This document shows positions 8,583 through 16,710 of a stretch of 64,000 nucleotides of DNA, piece after piece; position 1 is the stretch's first letter; every line of letters starts with the position of its first letter. The position numbers were made by a program, and so were the translations under genes. The stretch comes from Cellulomonas marina (GTDB lineage: Bacteria; Actinomycetota; Actinomycetes; Actinomycetales; Cellulomonadaceae). The notes under the pieces are model-generated. The model ran no database searches. It saw only the letters and a program-made list of their open reading frames with translations, and was not told where the DNA came from. Location of the stretch: contig NZ_FOKA01000001.1 in NCBI RefSeq assembly GCF_900111925.1, positions 434,001 through 498,000 of the forward strand, read 5' to 3'.

Positions 8583-10532
8583 GTGCTCGACCCGTGCACG
8601 TCCCCGCCCGCGACCGGCCGTCCCGCGCGACGGGCGTCGAGGTGGCGGGTCGCGCGGCTCGCCGCCGGCGCCGTGGTGGTCGGTTCCCTCGTCGGGGTGT
8701 CGGCCGCCGGAGCCCCGCCGGCGTCCGCGGTCGGGCACGGTACCCAGCCGGCCGCGGGCGACGCGGGGGAAGCGGTGCGCGTGAACGTCGGCGGCGACGC
8801 GTACCGCGACAGCCGCGGGCGCACGTGGGCGGCGGACACCGGGTACGTGGGCGGCCGCCCGACGAACGTCGCCGCCGAGGGCCACGTGCGGGGCACGAAG
8901 GACCACCGGCTCTACCGGGACCTGCGCGTCGGCATGGACGGGTACCGCCTGGCCCTGCCGTCGGGCGGCACGTGGCGGGTCACGCTGCACCTGCTGGAGA
9001 ACTACCACGAGGGTGACGGCCGTCGCGTCTTCTCCGTCGACGCGGAGGGGGAGAGGGTCGTGCACGCCCTGGACCTGCACGAGAGGACCGGGCACGGCAC
9101 CGCGCACACCGTGGCGTTCGACGTCGAGGTGCGCGACGGCGCGCTGGACCTCGGCTTCGAGGCGCACGTGGACCTGGCGACGCTGTCGGCGGTCGCCGCC
9201 GTCCCGGTGACCGCCGCCGCCCCCACGGCCCCCACGTCCCCGGCCTTCCCGCTGCGCGCGTCGGCGGACGGCGACCACCTCGTCACCGCCGACGGCGAGC
9301 CGTTCCTCTACCTGGCGGACACGGCCTGGATGGCGCCGACGCGCCTGGACCAGGCCGGCGTGCGTCGCTGGCTCGACGCGCGCGTCGCGCAGGGCTTCAC
9401 GGCCGTGCAGGTCTCCCTCCTGCACTTCGTCGGCCAGCAGGACGAGGGGCCGGCGAACGTCTACGGCGACCTGCCCTTCGTCGGCGGGTACGACCTGTCC
9501 CGCCCGCTCGAGGTGGGGGAGCGGACGCGCGACGCGCGCTCGCCCGACTACGACTACTGGGACCACGTGGCGTACGTGCTCGACGAGGCCGCCGCGCGCG
9601 GGCTGGCCGTCGCCGTCGTCCCCTCCTGGTACGGGTACGGCGGCGAGGACTGGCGGGCCCGGGAGACGACCGGCAACGCGACGGACTACGGGGCGTTCCT
9701 CGGTCGTCGGCTGGGCGCGATGCCGCACCTGGTGTGGCTGCTGGGCGGTGACAACGCCCCGACGGGCGACGTGGCGAAGGTGGCGCCGGGTGCCGACCGC
9801 TCGGACAAGCTCGCGGCGACCGACGCCATGGCTGCGGCCATCCGGGCGCACGAGCCCGTGCGGCACCTCATGACGTACCACGGGCGGCGCGGGGTGACCT
9901 CGTCGGCCTACGTCGGCGACCGCGAGTGGCACACGCTCAACAACCCGTACGCGGACCAGCACGTCCACGAGCACGCCCCGGCGGCCTTCGGCACGGGCAT
10001 CCCCTCGGTGGTGACCGAGGCGTACTACGACGGCCGCGACCGGGCGCCCTTCCTCGACCGCACGCAGCTGCGGGCGCAGGCGTGGTGGGCCGTGCTGTCC
10101 GGGGCCGGATTCGCCTACGGGCACGAGGACGTGTGGGACCTCGACGCGGCGTGGGGGCGTGCCCTGCGGGCGTCCTCGGCCGCGGACGTCGGACGGGTGG
10201 CGACGATCCTGGACGCGCACCCGCGGCTCCGGCCCGCGCCGGTCCCGCTGACCTCCGGTGAGGGCGCGTCGTCGCCCGGCTCGCGGGCGCTGTCGGGGCG
10301 GTCGTCGAGCGGCGCCCTGCTGACCTACCTGCCCACCGCGCGCACGGTGACGGTGGACCTGGCCGCGGCGGCGTCGGGCGGCTCCGGTGGTGACGTCCGC
10401 CTGTCGTGGGTGGACCCCGCCAGCGGCGACGTGCGCGACGAGGGCCGGCACGCCGCGACCGGCACCCGGGACCTGGCCGTGCCGCGGGGCTGGGACGACG
10501 CGCTGCTGGTGGCGGAGCCCGTCACGGCCTGA
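8583..10532 (+). CDS. secreted malectin-DUF4038 glycoside hydrolase candidate
   Basis: Large exported protein of 649 residues. A long basic n-region with paired arginines, a hydrophobic stretch (about 25-45) and PPASA before VG at 50 look like a signal peptide. Residues about 65-208 resemble a malectin-like carbohydrate-binding domain (VRVNVGG, NYHEGDGRRVFSV, VHALDLHER). From about 223 there is a DUF4038-type TIM barrel (LYLADTAWMAPTRL, WLLGGDN, YHGR, PSVVTEAYYDG), the fold of GH140-like apiosidases. The C-terminal beta region resembles the collagen-binding-like domain often appended to DUF4038. AGGAGG precedes the GTG and TACCCT at 8512-8517 may be the -10. Substrate is inferred to be plant or bacterial glycan; specificity cannot be read from the sequence. 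Confidence 0.8.
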   Translation: MLDPCTSPPATGRPARRASRWRVARLAAGAVVVGSLVGVSAAGAPPASAVGHGTQPAAGDAGEAVRVNVGGDAYRDSRGRTWAADTGYVGGRPTNVAAEGHVRGTKDHRLYRDLRVGMDGYRLALPSGGTWRVTLHLLENYHEGDGRRVFSVDAEGERVVHALDLHERTGHGTAHTVAFDVEVRDGALDLGFEAHVDLATLSAVAAVPVTAAAPTAPTSPAFPLRASADGDHLVTADGEPFLYLADTAWMAPTRLDQAGVRRWLDARVAQGFTAVQVSLLHFVGQQDEGPANVYGDLPFVGGYDLSRPLEVGERTRDARSPDYDYWDHVAYVLDEAAARGLAVAVVPSWYGYGGEDWRARETTGNATDYGAFLGRRLGAMPHLVWLLGGDNAPTGDVAKVAPGADRSDKLAATDAMAAAIRAHEPVRHLMTYHGRRGVTSSAYVGDREWHTLNNPYADQHVHEHAPAAFGTGIPSVVTEAYYDGRDRAPFLDRTQLRAQAWWAVLSGAGFAYGHEDVWDLDAAWGRALRASSAADVGRVATILDAHPRLRPAPVPLTSGEGASSPGSRALSGRSSSGALLTYLPTARTVTVDLAAAASGGSGGDVRLSWVDPASGDVRDEGRHAATGTRDLAVPRGWDDALLVAEPVTA

Positions 10533-10571
10533 CGTGCAGCTGCGCACCCCGTGCCACCGCGCGTCGGCCCG

Positions 10572-10615
10572 GCGCACGGGGTCCGGTGCGCGGGGTCCGG
10601 CGCGCGGGGTCCGTC
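10572..10615. repeat. 14-bp repeat, three units
   Basis: Three imperfect units of the form gcgcggggtccggc (the first 16 bp) lie between the glycosidase stop and the next small gene. Together with flanking GC palindromes they may help end transcription of the glycosidase gene. Confidence 0.6.
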
Positions 10616-10636
10616 GGGGTGCGGTAGGCAGGAGCC

Positions 10637-10897
10637 ATGTCGATGGTCGATCCCCTGCTCCCGTCCTCCGACCCGGGCGACGAGTCCGTCGCCGCCGCCG
10701 ACCCGGGGGTGGGCGCCCCGCGCACCGCCCCGGGCACGGGCATCGGGGGCGAGGACCCCGACACCCCCGAGGGGCGTCCCTCCTCCGAGCACGAGGAGGA
10801 GCCGGAGCGCGGCGGTGCCGGGCTCGCGCAGGCGGCGCGCCAGCACCGGGGCACGTCCTTCCCCACACCCGACCCGGACGTGCTCCAGCGGGGCTGA
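10637..10897 (+). CDS. small acidic hypothetical protein
   Basis: The 86-residue protein is rich in Pro, Gly, Asp and Glu and without hydrophobic segments, probably disordered. The run EHEEEPERGG is near the middle. GCAGGAGCC before the ATG is a plausible ribosome-binding site and the codon bias matches neighbours, which supports a real gene. I do not recognise a family. Its conserved-looking end HRGTSFPTPDPDVLQRG may be the functional part. Confidence 0.6.
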   Translation: MSMVDPLLPSSDPGDESVAAADPGVGAPRTAPGTGIGGEDPDTPEGRPSSEHEEEPERGGAGLAQAARQHRGTSFPTPDPDVLQRG

Positions 10898-10990
10898 CGC
10901 CGCGGCCGGCGTGCCCGTCGGCGCCGGCGGCTCCAGCGACGGGCGGCACACAGCGCCCGGCCCGAGTCCGGGCGGACCCAGGAGGTCCCC

Positions 10991-11245
10991 ATGGCCACCG
11001 GCGAGACCGGCTTCGACGACGTCACCTTCGACCTCATCTCCCTGCAGTACCACTCCCTCAAGGCGGGGCACGACTACGGGCAGTACGTCCGCGACGCCCG
11101 CAACGCCGGCCAGGAGGAGATCGCCTCGTTCTTCGAGGGGGTCATGGCGCAGGACGCGGCACGCGCCCACCGCTGCCACGAGCTGCTCGCGCAGCTGACG
11201 AAGGACGGCGTCGACGCGACGTCGCCCCACGGTTCCGCGGGCTGA
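10991..11245 (+). CDS. small helical hypothetical protein
   Basis: The 84-residue protein has a canonical ribosome-binding site (AGGAGG, about 8 nt from the ATG). The sequence FDLISLQYHSLKAGHDYGQYVRDARNAGQEEIASFFEGVMAQDAARAHRCHELLAQL predicts two amphipathic helices with several His, Glu and one Cys, vaguely ferritin- or bacterioferritin-like in rhythm but far too short for that family. Function unknown. It ends convergent to the GNAT gene. Confidence 0.65.
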   Translation: MATGETGFDDVTFDLISLQYHSLKAGHDYGQYVRDARNAGQEEIASFFEGVMAQDAARAHRCHELLAQLTKDGVDATSPHGSAG

Positions 11246-11353
11246 CGGGCCCGCCCGGGTCGCGCTCCCGCCCCGGCCGGGGGCGCAGCCCGGGGCCACG
11301 GCGTGGCGTGCTCCTGCAGCCGCCACCGTCGGGTGGTCGTCGTCGGGTCGTCG

Positions 11354-11938
11354 TCAGATCGTGGCTGCCCAGCGCTCCTCGCGGACGGTCCGCTCGGTGC
11401 CGTCCGGCGCGGTGCCCGAGGCGAGCGTGCGGTGGACGCCCTCGGGACCGAGACCGGCGCCGTGCAGGAACGACCGGCGGCCCTCGTCGCCGTCGAGGAC
11501 CCACGTGTGCACCTGGTCGGCGCCGTCGGCCCGCAGGGTGTCGACGGCCGCGGCCAGCAGGCGTGAGCCGTGCCCGGCCCTCCGGTGGCCGGGCTCCACC
11601 TCGAGGGCGAGGACCACGCCGCCCGGCGCGCCGCGCCCGGGGGGCGCGGCGGGACCGGGCTCGTCGGGCACGAGGCCCAGGGAGACGAGCCCGACGACCC
11701 GCGGCCCGTCGCACGCGACGAGCACCCGGAACCCGCCGGCCGGGGGCGCCGCGACGGCGGCCGCCCACTGCTCGCGCATGAGGTCCTCGTCCAGCCGGTC
11801 GAGGACGTCGGGACCCAGCACCTCGTCGTGCGTCGTCCGCCAGGCCGCGACCTGGACCCGGACGAGCGCCACCTCGTCGCCGGGTACCGCCGGGCGGACC
11901 GAGACGTCGGCGGTGGGGCCGCCCAGCAGCCCGCTCAC
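11354..11938 (-). CDS. GNAT family N-acetyltransferase
   Basis: Acetyl-CoA-dependent transferase of 194 residues. It starts VSVRPAVPGDEVALVRVQVAAWRTTHDEVLG, typical of GNAT strand 1 and helix 1; the acetyl-CoA loop is LEVEPGHRRAGHGSRLLAAAVDTLRADGA, followed by VHTWVLDGDEGRRSFLHGAGLGP. The GTG start overlaps the stop of the aldehyde dehydrogenase gene by 4 bp (GTGA), so it is translationally coupled to it. Substrate unknown. Confidence 0.88.
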   Translation of the reverse strand: MSGLLGGPTADVSVRPAVPGDEVALVRVQVAAWRTTHDEVLGPDVLDRLDEDLMREQWAAAVAAPPAGGFRVLVACDGPRVVGLVSLGLVPDEPGPAAPPGRGAPGGVVLALEVEPGHRRAGHGSRLLAAAVDTLRADGADQVHTWVLDGDEGRRSFLHGAGLGPEGVHRTLASGTAPDGTERTVREERWAATI

Positions 11939-13416
11939 AGCGCCACGTACACGGTCTCGAGGTACTCCTCGATGCCCGCCTCGCCGCCCTCGCGCCCGAG
12001 GCCGGAGGACTTCACCCCGCCGAAGGGTGCGCTCGCGTCCGAGACCATCCCGCGGTTGAGCCCCAGCATGCCCGTCTCCAGGTCCTCGGCCAAGCGCATG
12101 GCACGGCCCATGTCGCCGGTGTAGGCGTAGGCGACGAGGCCGTACTCCGTCCCGTTGGCCAGCGCGACACCCTCGGCCTCCGAGCCGAAGGTCACGACCG
12201 GCGCGACCGGGCCGAAGATCTCCTCCGTCACCACCCGCTGGTCCGGCGCGACGTCGGCCAGGACGGTCGGGGCGTAGAAGTACCCCCGGCGCCCGACGCG
12301 CTCGCCGCCCGTGCGGATCACCGCCCCGCCGTCGGCGGCCCGGGTGACCAGCTCGTCGACGTGGTCGACGGCCGCCGCCTCGATGAGGGGGCCCACGGTG
12401 ACGCCGTCGTCGGCGCCGTGCCCCACGACGAGGCGGCCGAACGCCTCCGTGAGCCGGGCGGTGAACTCCTCGGCCACGCCCGCCTGCACGAGGAAGCGGT
12501 TGGCGGCGACGCACGTCTGGCCCGCGTTGCGCATCTTCGCGGCCACGGCGCCCTGCACGGCCGCGTCGAGGTCGGCGTCGTCGAAGACGAGGAACGGGGC
12601 GTTGCCGCCCAGCTCCATCGACGTGCGCAGGACCCCGTCGGCGGAGGCCTTCAGCAGGGTCCGCCCGACCTCCGTGGAACCGGTGAACGACAGCTTGCGC
12701 AGCCGCGGGTCGGCCAGCAGCGGACCGGACACGCGGCGCGCCGACGAGGTGGGCACCACGTTGACGACGCCCGCGGGCAGGTCCCGCGCCTCGAGCTCGG
12801 CCCGCACGATGTCGGCGACGTACGCGGTGGTCAGCGGCGTGAGCTGCGCGGGCTTGACGACGACCGGGCACCCGGCGGCCAGCGCCGGCGCGAGCTTGCG
12901 GGCGATCATCGCGATGGGGAAGTTCCACGGCGTGACGAGCAGCGCGGGCCCCACCGGCCGGCGCAGCACGAGCTGGTGGTGCGTGCCGGCCGGCGCGCGC
13001 CGGGCCAGCCCCTCGGCCCGCACCGCCTCCTCGGAGTACCACCGCACGTACTCCGCGGCGTAGAGCACCTCGGCGCGCGACTCCGCGAGCGGCTTGCCGC
13101 CCTCGGCCGTGACGATCGCCGCGAGGTCGTCGGCGTGGGCGACCATCTCGTCGAACACCGCGCGCAGGAGGTCCGAGCGCACCCGGGGAGCCGTGCGGCG
13201 CCAGGCGTCGGCGGCCGCGTCGGCGGCGCCCAGGGCCTCGAGCGCGTCCTCCTCGGTGCCGTCCGCGACGTCGGCGAGGACCTCCTCGGTCCCGGGGTCG
13301 GCCACCGCGAAGGTGCCGCCGCCGTGCGCGGGGCGCCACCGCCCGGCGACGAGGACGCCGGTGGGCAGGTGGGCCGCCACCGTCGGCGGCAGGGTCGAGG
13401 TCGTCGTCGCGCTCAT
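11935..13416 (-). CDS. gabD: succinate-semialdehyde dehydrogenase (NAD(P)+)
   Basis: Aldehyde dehydrogenase superfamily enzyme of 493 residues, oxidising succinate semialdehyde to succinate in GABA breakdown by closest resemblance. Visible motifs are [30 protein letters not shown], the FTGSTEVGR Rossmann turn, catalytic Glu in MELGGNAPF, catalytic Cys in [12 protein letters not shown], and the terminal [27 protein letters not shown], characteristic of GabD-type enzymes. The ATG at 13416 is preferred over one 60 bp upstream because GAGGAT lies just before it (either a ribosome-binding site or a leaderless -10 six bases away). Divergent from thyA. Confidence 0.9.
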   Translation of the reverse strand: MSATTTSTLPPTVAAHLPTGVLVAGRWRPAHGGGTFAVADPGTEEVLADVADGTEEDALEALGAADAAADAWRRTAPRVRSDLLRAVFDEMVAHADDLAAIVTAEGGKPLAESRAEVLYAAEYVRWYSEEAVRAEGLARRAPAGTHHQLVLRRPVGPALLVTPWNFPIAMIARKLAPALAAGCPVVVKPAQLTPLTTAYVADIVRAELEARDLPAGVVNVVPTSSARRVSGPLLADPRLRKLSFTGSTEVGRTLLKASADGVLRTSMELGGNAPFLVFDDADLDAAVQGAVAAKMRNAGQTCVAANRFLVQAGVAEEFTARLTEAFGRLVVGHGADDGVTVGPLIEAAAVDHVDELVTRAADGGAVIRTGGERVGRRGYFYAPTVLADVAPDQRVVTEEIFGPVAPVVTFGSEAEGVALANGTEYGLVAYAYTGDMGRAMRLAEDLETGMLGLNRGMVSDASAPFGGVKSSGLGREGGEAGIEEYLETVYVAL

Positions 13417-13486
13417 GGCGCCATCCTCGCCCCGCGGCGCGGGCGCGCGCCACGGTCGGACCACCGGCCACCCCACGACCCACCCC

Positions 13487-13492
13487 TAGACT
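13487..13492 (+). promoter_or_regulatory. leaderless -10 of thyA (TAGACT)
   Basis: TAGACT ends seven bases before the thyA ATG, and no ribosome-binding site lies between, so transcription should start at or beside the start codon. Confidence 0.7.
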
Positions 13493-13499
13493 CGGGCCC

Positions 13500-14306
13500 A
13501 TGACGGACCCGGTGCCGACGCCGTACGAGGACCTGCTGCGGCTCGTGCTCGAGACCGGGACGCCGAAGGCCGACCGCACGGGCACGGGGACGCGCAGCCT
13601 CTTCGGGCACCAGATGCGCTTCGACCTCGCGGCCGGGTTCCCCCTGGTGACGACGAAGCGGGTGCACCTGCGCTCGGTCGTCCACGAGCTCCTGTGGTTC
13701 CTGCGCGGGGAGTCCAACGTCCGCTGGCTGCAGGAGCGCGGCGTGCGCATCTGGGACGAGTGGGCGGACGCCGACGGCGAGCTGGGCCCGGTCTACGGCG
13801 TGCAGTGGCGCTCCTGGCCGACGCCCGACGGCGGGACGGTCGACCAGATCTCGCAGGTCGTCGAGACGCTGCGCCGGGACCCGGACTCGCGCCGGCTCGT
13901 GGTGTCGGCGTGGAACGTCGCGGACGTGCCGCGCATGGCGCTGGCCCCCTGCCACGCGCTGTTCCAGTTCTACGTGGCCGACGGCCGGCTCTCGTGCCAG
14001 CTGTACCAGCGCTCCGCGGACATGTTCCTCGGCGTGCCGTTCAACATCGCCTCGTACGCGCTGCTCACGCACATGGTGGCGCAGCAGGCGGGGCTCGCGG
14101 TCGGCGACTTCGTCTGGACCGGCGGGGACTGCCACGTCTACGACAACCACGTGGAGCAGGTGCGCGAGCAGCTGTCCCGCACGCCCTACCCGTCCCCGAC
14201 GCTGCGGCTGCGGCCGGCGCCGTCGATCCTCGACTACGCGTACGAGGACGTCGAGGTGCTCGACTACCGGCACCACCCCGCGATCAAGGCGCCGGTCGCC
14301 GTCTAG
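13500..14306 (+). CDS. thyA: thymidylate synthase
   Basis: Folate-dependent methylation of dUMP to dTMP. The 268-residue length is that of a standard ThyA. The folate/dUMP arginine region [15 protein letters not shown] is near the N-terminus, the catalytic Cys is C151 in [11 protein letters not shown], followed by [25 protein letters not shown] and the end [10 protein letters not shown]. It is immediately upstream of the dihydrofolate reductase gene, which regenerates tetrahydrofolate consumed here (20-bp gap), a classic pairing. Confidence 0.97.
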   Translation: MTDPVPTPYEDLLRLVLETGTPKADRTGTGTRSLFGHQMRFDLAAGFPLVTTKRVHLRSVVHELLWFLRGESNVRWLQERGVRIWDEWADADGELGPVYGVQWRSWPTPDGGTVDQISQVVETLRRDPDSRRLVVSAWNVADVPRMALAPCHALFQFYVADGRLSCQLYQRSADMFLGVPFNIASYALLTHMVAQQAGLAVGDFVWTGGDCHVYDNHVEQVREQLSRTPYPSPTLRLRPAPSILDYAYEDVEVLDYRHHPAIKAPVAV

Positions 14307-14325
14307 GCGCCGGCAGGACCAGGAC

Positions 14326-15588
14326 ATGACGCTCTCCCTCATCTGGGCCCAGACGCCCGACGCCGTCATCGGCGTCGACGGCGCCCTGCCGTGGCACGTG
14401 CCGGAGGACCTCGCGCGGTTCCGGCGGCTCACCGACGGGCACCCCGTCGTCATGGGCCGCCGCACGTGGGAGTCCCTGCCGCCGCGGTTCCGTCCGCTTC
14501 CCGGTCGGGACAACGTCGTGCTGTCGCGGGACCCGGGCTTCGCGCCCGAGGGCGCGGTCGTGGCGACGAGCCTCGACGATGCGCTCGCGGTCGTGGGGGA
14601 CCGGGACGCCTGGGTCATCGGCGGCGGCTCGCTCTACGCCGCCGCGCTGCCCCATGCCGACCGCGTCGAGGTCACCCTCGTCGACCTCGCCACCGCCGGG
14701 GACACCGTGGCCCCCGTGCTCGACGAGCGCCGCTGGGTGCAGACCGCCCACGAGCCGGCGGAGGGCTGGTACACCTCGGCCGCCGAGGGCACGCGGTACC
14801 GGTACATCACCTACGGGCACCGCCCCGACAGCCAGCCCGCCGTGGACCCCCGGCTGCAGGCGCCGCACCGCGTGCGCTGCGACTGGGGCCGGGCCGGTGC
14901 GCGTGCGGTCGCGGCCGGCAGCGACCGCATCGCGGTCGTCGTCGACGTCCTGACCTTCACGACGACCGTCGCCGCCGCCTGCGCGGCCGGCATCGAGGTG
15001 GCACCGTTCCGCTGGCACGACCCCCGGGCGCCGCGCTTCGCGGAGGAGACCGGGGCGACGCTGGCCGTCTCGCGCGCGACGGGCGGGCCCAGCCTGTCGC
15101 CGGGCTCCGTGCGCGCCTCGGGGCTGCACCGGCTCGTGCTGCCCTCGCCCAACGGGGCGACGACCGCGCTCACCCTCGCGGCGACGGGCGCGACCGTGGT
15201 GGCGGGCAGCATCCGGACCGCCGACGCGGTGGCGGCGTACTGCGCGCGCCGCCTCGCGGAGGACCCGCGGCTCGTCGTCGGCGTCGTGCCGGCGGGGGAG
15301 GGGTGGCCCGACGGCGCGTTCCGGCCCTGCGCCGAGGACCTGTGGGGGGCGGGTGCGGTCGTCGAGGCGCTGCGGCGGCACGGCGCGACGGACATCTCCG
15401 TCGAGGCCGAGGTCGCGCGGCAGGCGTGGCTGGCCGTGGCCGACGACCCCGTCGGCACGCTGCGCGAGTCGGCCAGCGGGCGGGAGCTCATCGAGCGGGG
15501 GTGGGCCGACGACGTGACGGCGGCCGCCGAGCTCGACGCCGACGGGTGTGCGCCGGTGCTCGTCGACGGGTGGTTCGTCGCCTGCTAG
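14326..15588 (+). CDS. dihydrofolate reductase fused to ComB-like domain
   Basis: A single continuous frame of 420 residues holds two recognisable domains. Residues 1-164 are a complete dihydrofolate reductase (LIWAQTPDAVIGVDGALPW, the NADPH site VVMGRRTWESLP, VIGGGSLYAAAL, end RYRYITYGHR). Residues about 180-420 match the ComB (2-phosphosulfolactate phosphatase) family: HRVRCDWGRAGARAV, VVVDVLTFTTTVAAA, LPSPNGA, RPCAEDLWGAGAVVEAL. The linker is short and Pro-rich. In-frame GTG codons at 14842 and 14872 could start the second domain alone, but neither has a strong ribosome-binding site. The reductase role with thyA upstream is clear; the ComB half has no evident coenzyme M context here. Confidence 0.88.
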   Translation: MTLSLIWAQTPDAVIGVDGALPWHVPEDLARFRRLTDGHPVVMGRRTWESLPPRFRPLPGRDNVVLSRDPGFAPEGAVVATSLDDALAVVGDRDAWVIGGGSLYAAALPHADRVEVTLVDLATAGDTVAPVLDERRWVQTAHEPAEGWYTSAAEGTRYRYITYGHRPDSQPAVDPRLQAPHRVRCDWGRAGARAVAAGSDRIAVVVDVLTFTTTVAAACAAGIEVAPFRWHDPRAPRFAEETGATLAVSRATGGPSLSPGSVRASGLHRLVLPSPNGATTALTLAATGATVVAGSIRTADAVAAYCARRLAEDPRLVVGVVPAGEGWPDGAFRPCAEDLWGAGAVVEALRRHGATDISVEAEVARQAWLAVADDPVGTLRESASGRELIERGWADDVTAAAELDADGCAPVLVDGWFVAC

Positions 15589-15659
15589 GCGCGTCCGCCG
15601 CACCCGTCCGGGGTGCCGCGGTGCGGCGGTCGAGGAGCAGTCCCGAGGTGGCCGGGCGG

Positions 15660-15665
15660 TACCGT
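15660..15665 (+). promoter_or_regulatory. leaderless -10 of dapA (TACCGT)
   Basis: TACCGT is followed by a 6-nt spacer and the dapA ATG, with no ribosome-binding site in between. It implies a leaderless mRNA. Confidence 0.7.
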
Positions 15666-15671
15666 GAGCCC

Positions 15672-16598
15672 ATGCCACCCGTCGCCCGGCCCGGACGCCC
15701 CTTCGGCTCGGTGCTCACCGCCATGGTCACGCCGATGAGGACCGACGGCACCCTCGACCTCGACGCGGCGGTCGCGCTGGCCCGGCACCTCGTCGAGCAG
15801 GGCAACGACGGGCTCGTCCTCAACGGCACGACGGGCGAGGCGCCCACGACGCACGCCCCCGAGAAGGCGGAGCTCGTCGCCGCGGTCGTCGAGGCCGTCG
15901 GGGACCGGGCCTGGGTCGTCGCGGGCGCGGGCAGCAACGACACGCTGCACGCGGTGCGCATGGCCGAGCAGGCCGCCGCCGCGGGCGCGCACGGGCTCCT
16001 CGTCGTCGCGCCCTACTACTCGCGGCCCTCGCAGGACGGCGTGGTCGCGCACGTCACCGCCGTGGCGGACGCCACCGACCTGCCCGTCATGCTCTACGAC
16101 GTGCCGGGGCGCACGGGCGTGCGCCTGGCCCCCGCGACCGTCGAGCGGCTCGCCGCGCACGACCGCGTCGTGGCGATGAAGGACGCGGCGGGCGACGCCT
16201 TCACCGCGGCGCAGCTCGTCGCCACCACGGGCCTGGCCTGGTACGCCGGCGACGACGGGGCGTACCTGACCGTGCTCGCGCACGGCGGCGTGGGCATCGT
16301 CAGCGTCGTCGGCCACGTGGCCTCGGCCGGGCTGGCCGAGATCGCGCGGGCCTGGGACGCCGGGGACCACGCGCGTGCGCTCGAGGCCTTCCGCCGGGTC
16401 GTCCCGGCCGTGGTGGCGCTCAACGGCGCCGGGTTCCAGGCCGTCGCGGCCAAGGCCGCGCTCGAGGTCCTGGGCCTCCTGGGCAACCGCGCCCTGCGCC
16501 TGCCGCTCGTCCCGGCGTCGGAGGAGGAGGTCGACGCGATCCGTGCCGGCCTCCGCGCCGCCGGCCTGCTCGTCCCCGAGGGCGCGCACGCCCCCTGA
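15672..16598 (+). CDS. dapA: 4-hydroxy-tetrahydrodipicolinate synthase
   Basis: Schiff-base aldolase joining pyruvate and aspartate semialdehyde at the entry to diaminopimelate synthesis. It has 308 residues in a TIM barrel. Visible motifs are GSVLTAMVTPM, LVLNGTTGEAPTT, the active-site Tyr in MLYDVPGRTG, the Schiff-base lysine in VVAMKDAAGD, and YAGDDG. The ATG at 15672 follows a leaderless-type promoter. Together with dapB and dapF in this window it supplies cell-wall diaminopimelate and lysine. Confidence 0.96.
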   Translation: MPPVARPGRPFGSVLTAMVTPMRTDGTLDLDAAVALARHLVEQGNDGLVLNGTTGEAPTTHAPEKAELVAAVVEAVGDRAWVVAGAGSNDTLHAVRMAEQAAAAGAHGLLVVAPYYSRPSQDGVVAHVTAVADATDLPVMLYDVPGRTGVRLAPATVERLAAHDRVVAMKDAAGDAFTAAQLVATTGLAWYAGDDGAYLTVLAHGGVGIVSVVGHVASAGLAEIARAWDAGDHARALEAFRRVVPAVVALNGAGFQAVAAKAALEVLGLLGNRALRLPLVPASEEEVDAIRAGLRAAGLLVPEGAHAP

Positions 16599-16710
16599 CC
16601 GTGAAGCCGTCGGACCGTGCGCAGCCCCCGACGGGCGCGCCCCGGGCCGGCGCCGCGGACCCGACCGGGCCCGCGCCCACCCTCCACCACACCCCGCACG
16701 AGGAGCGCCC

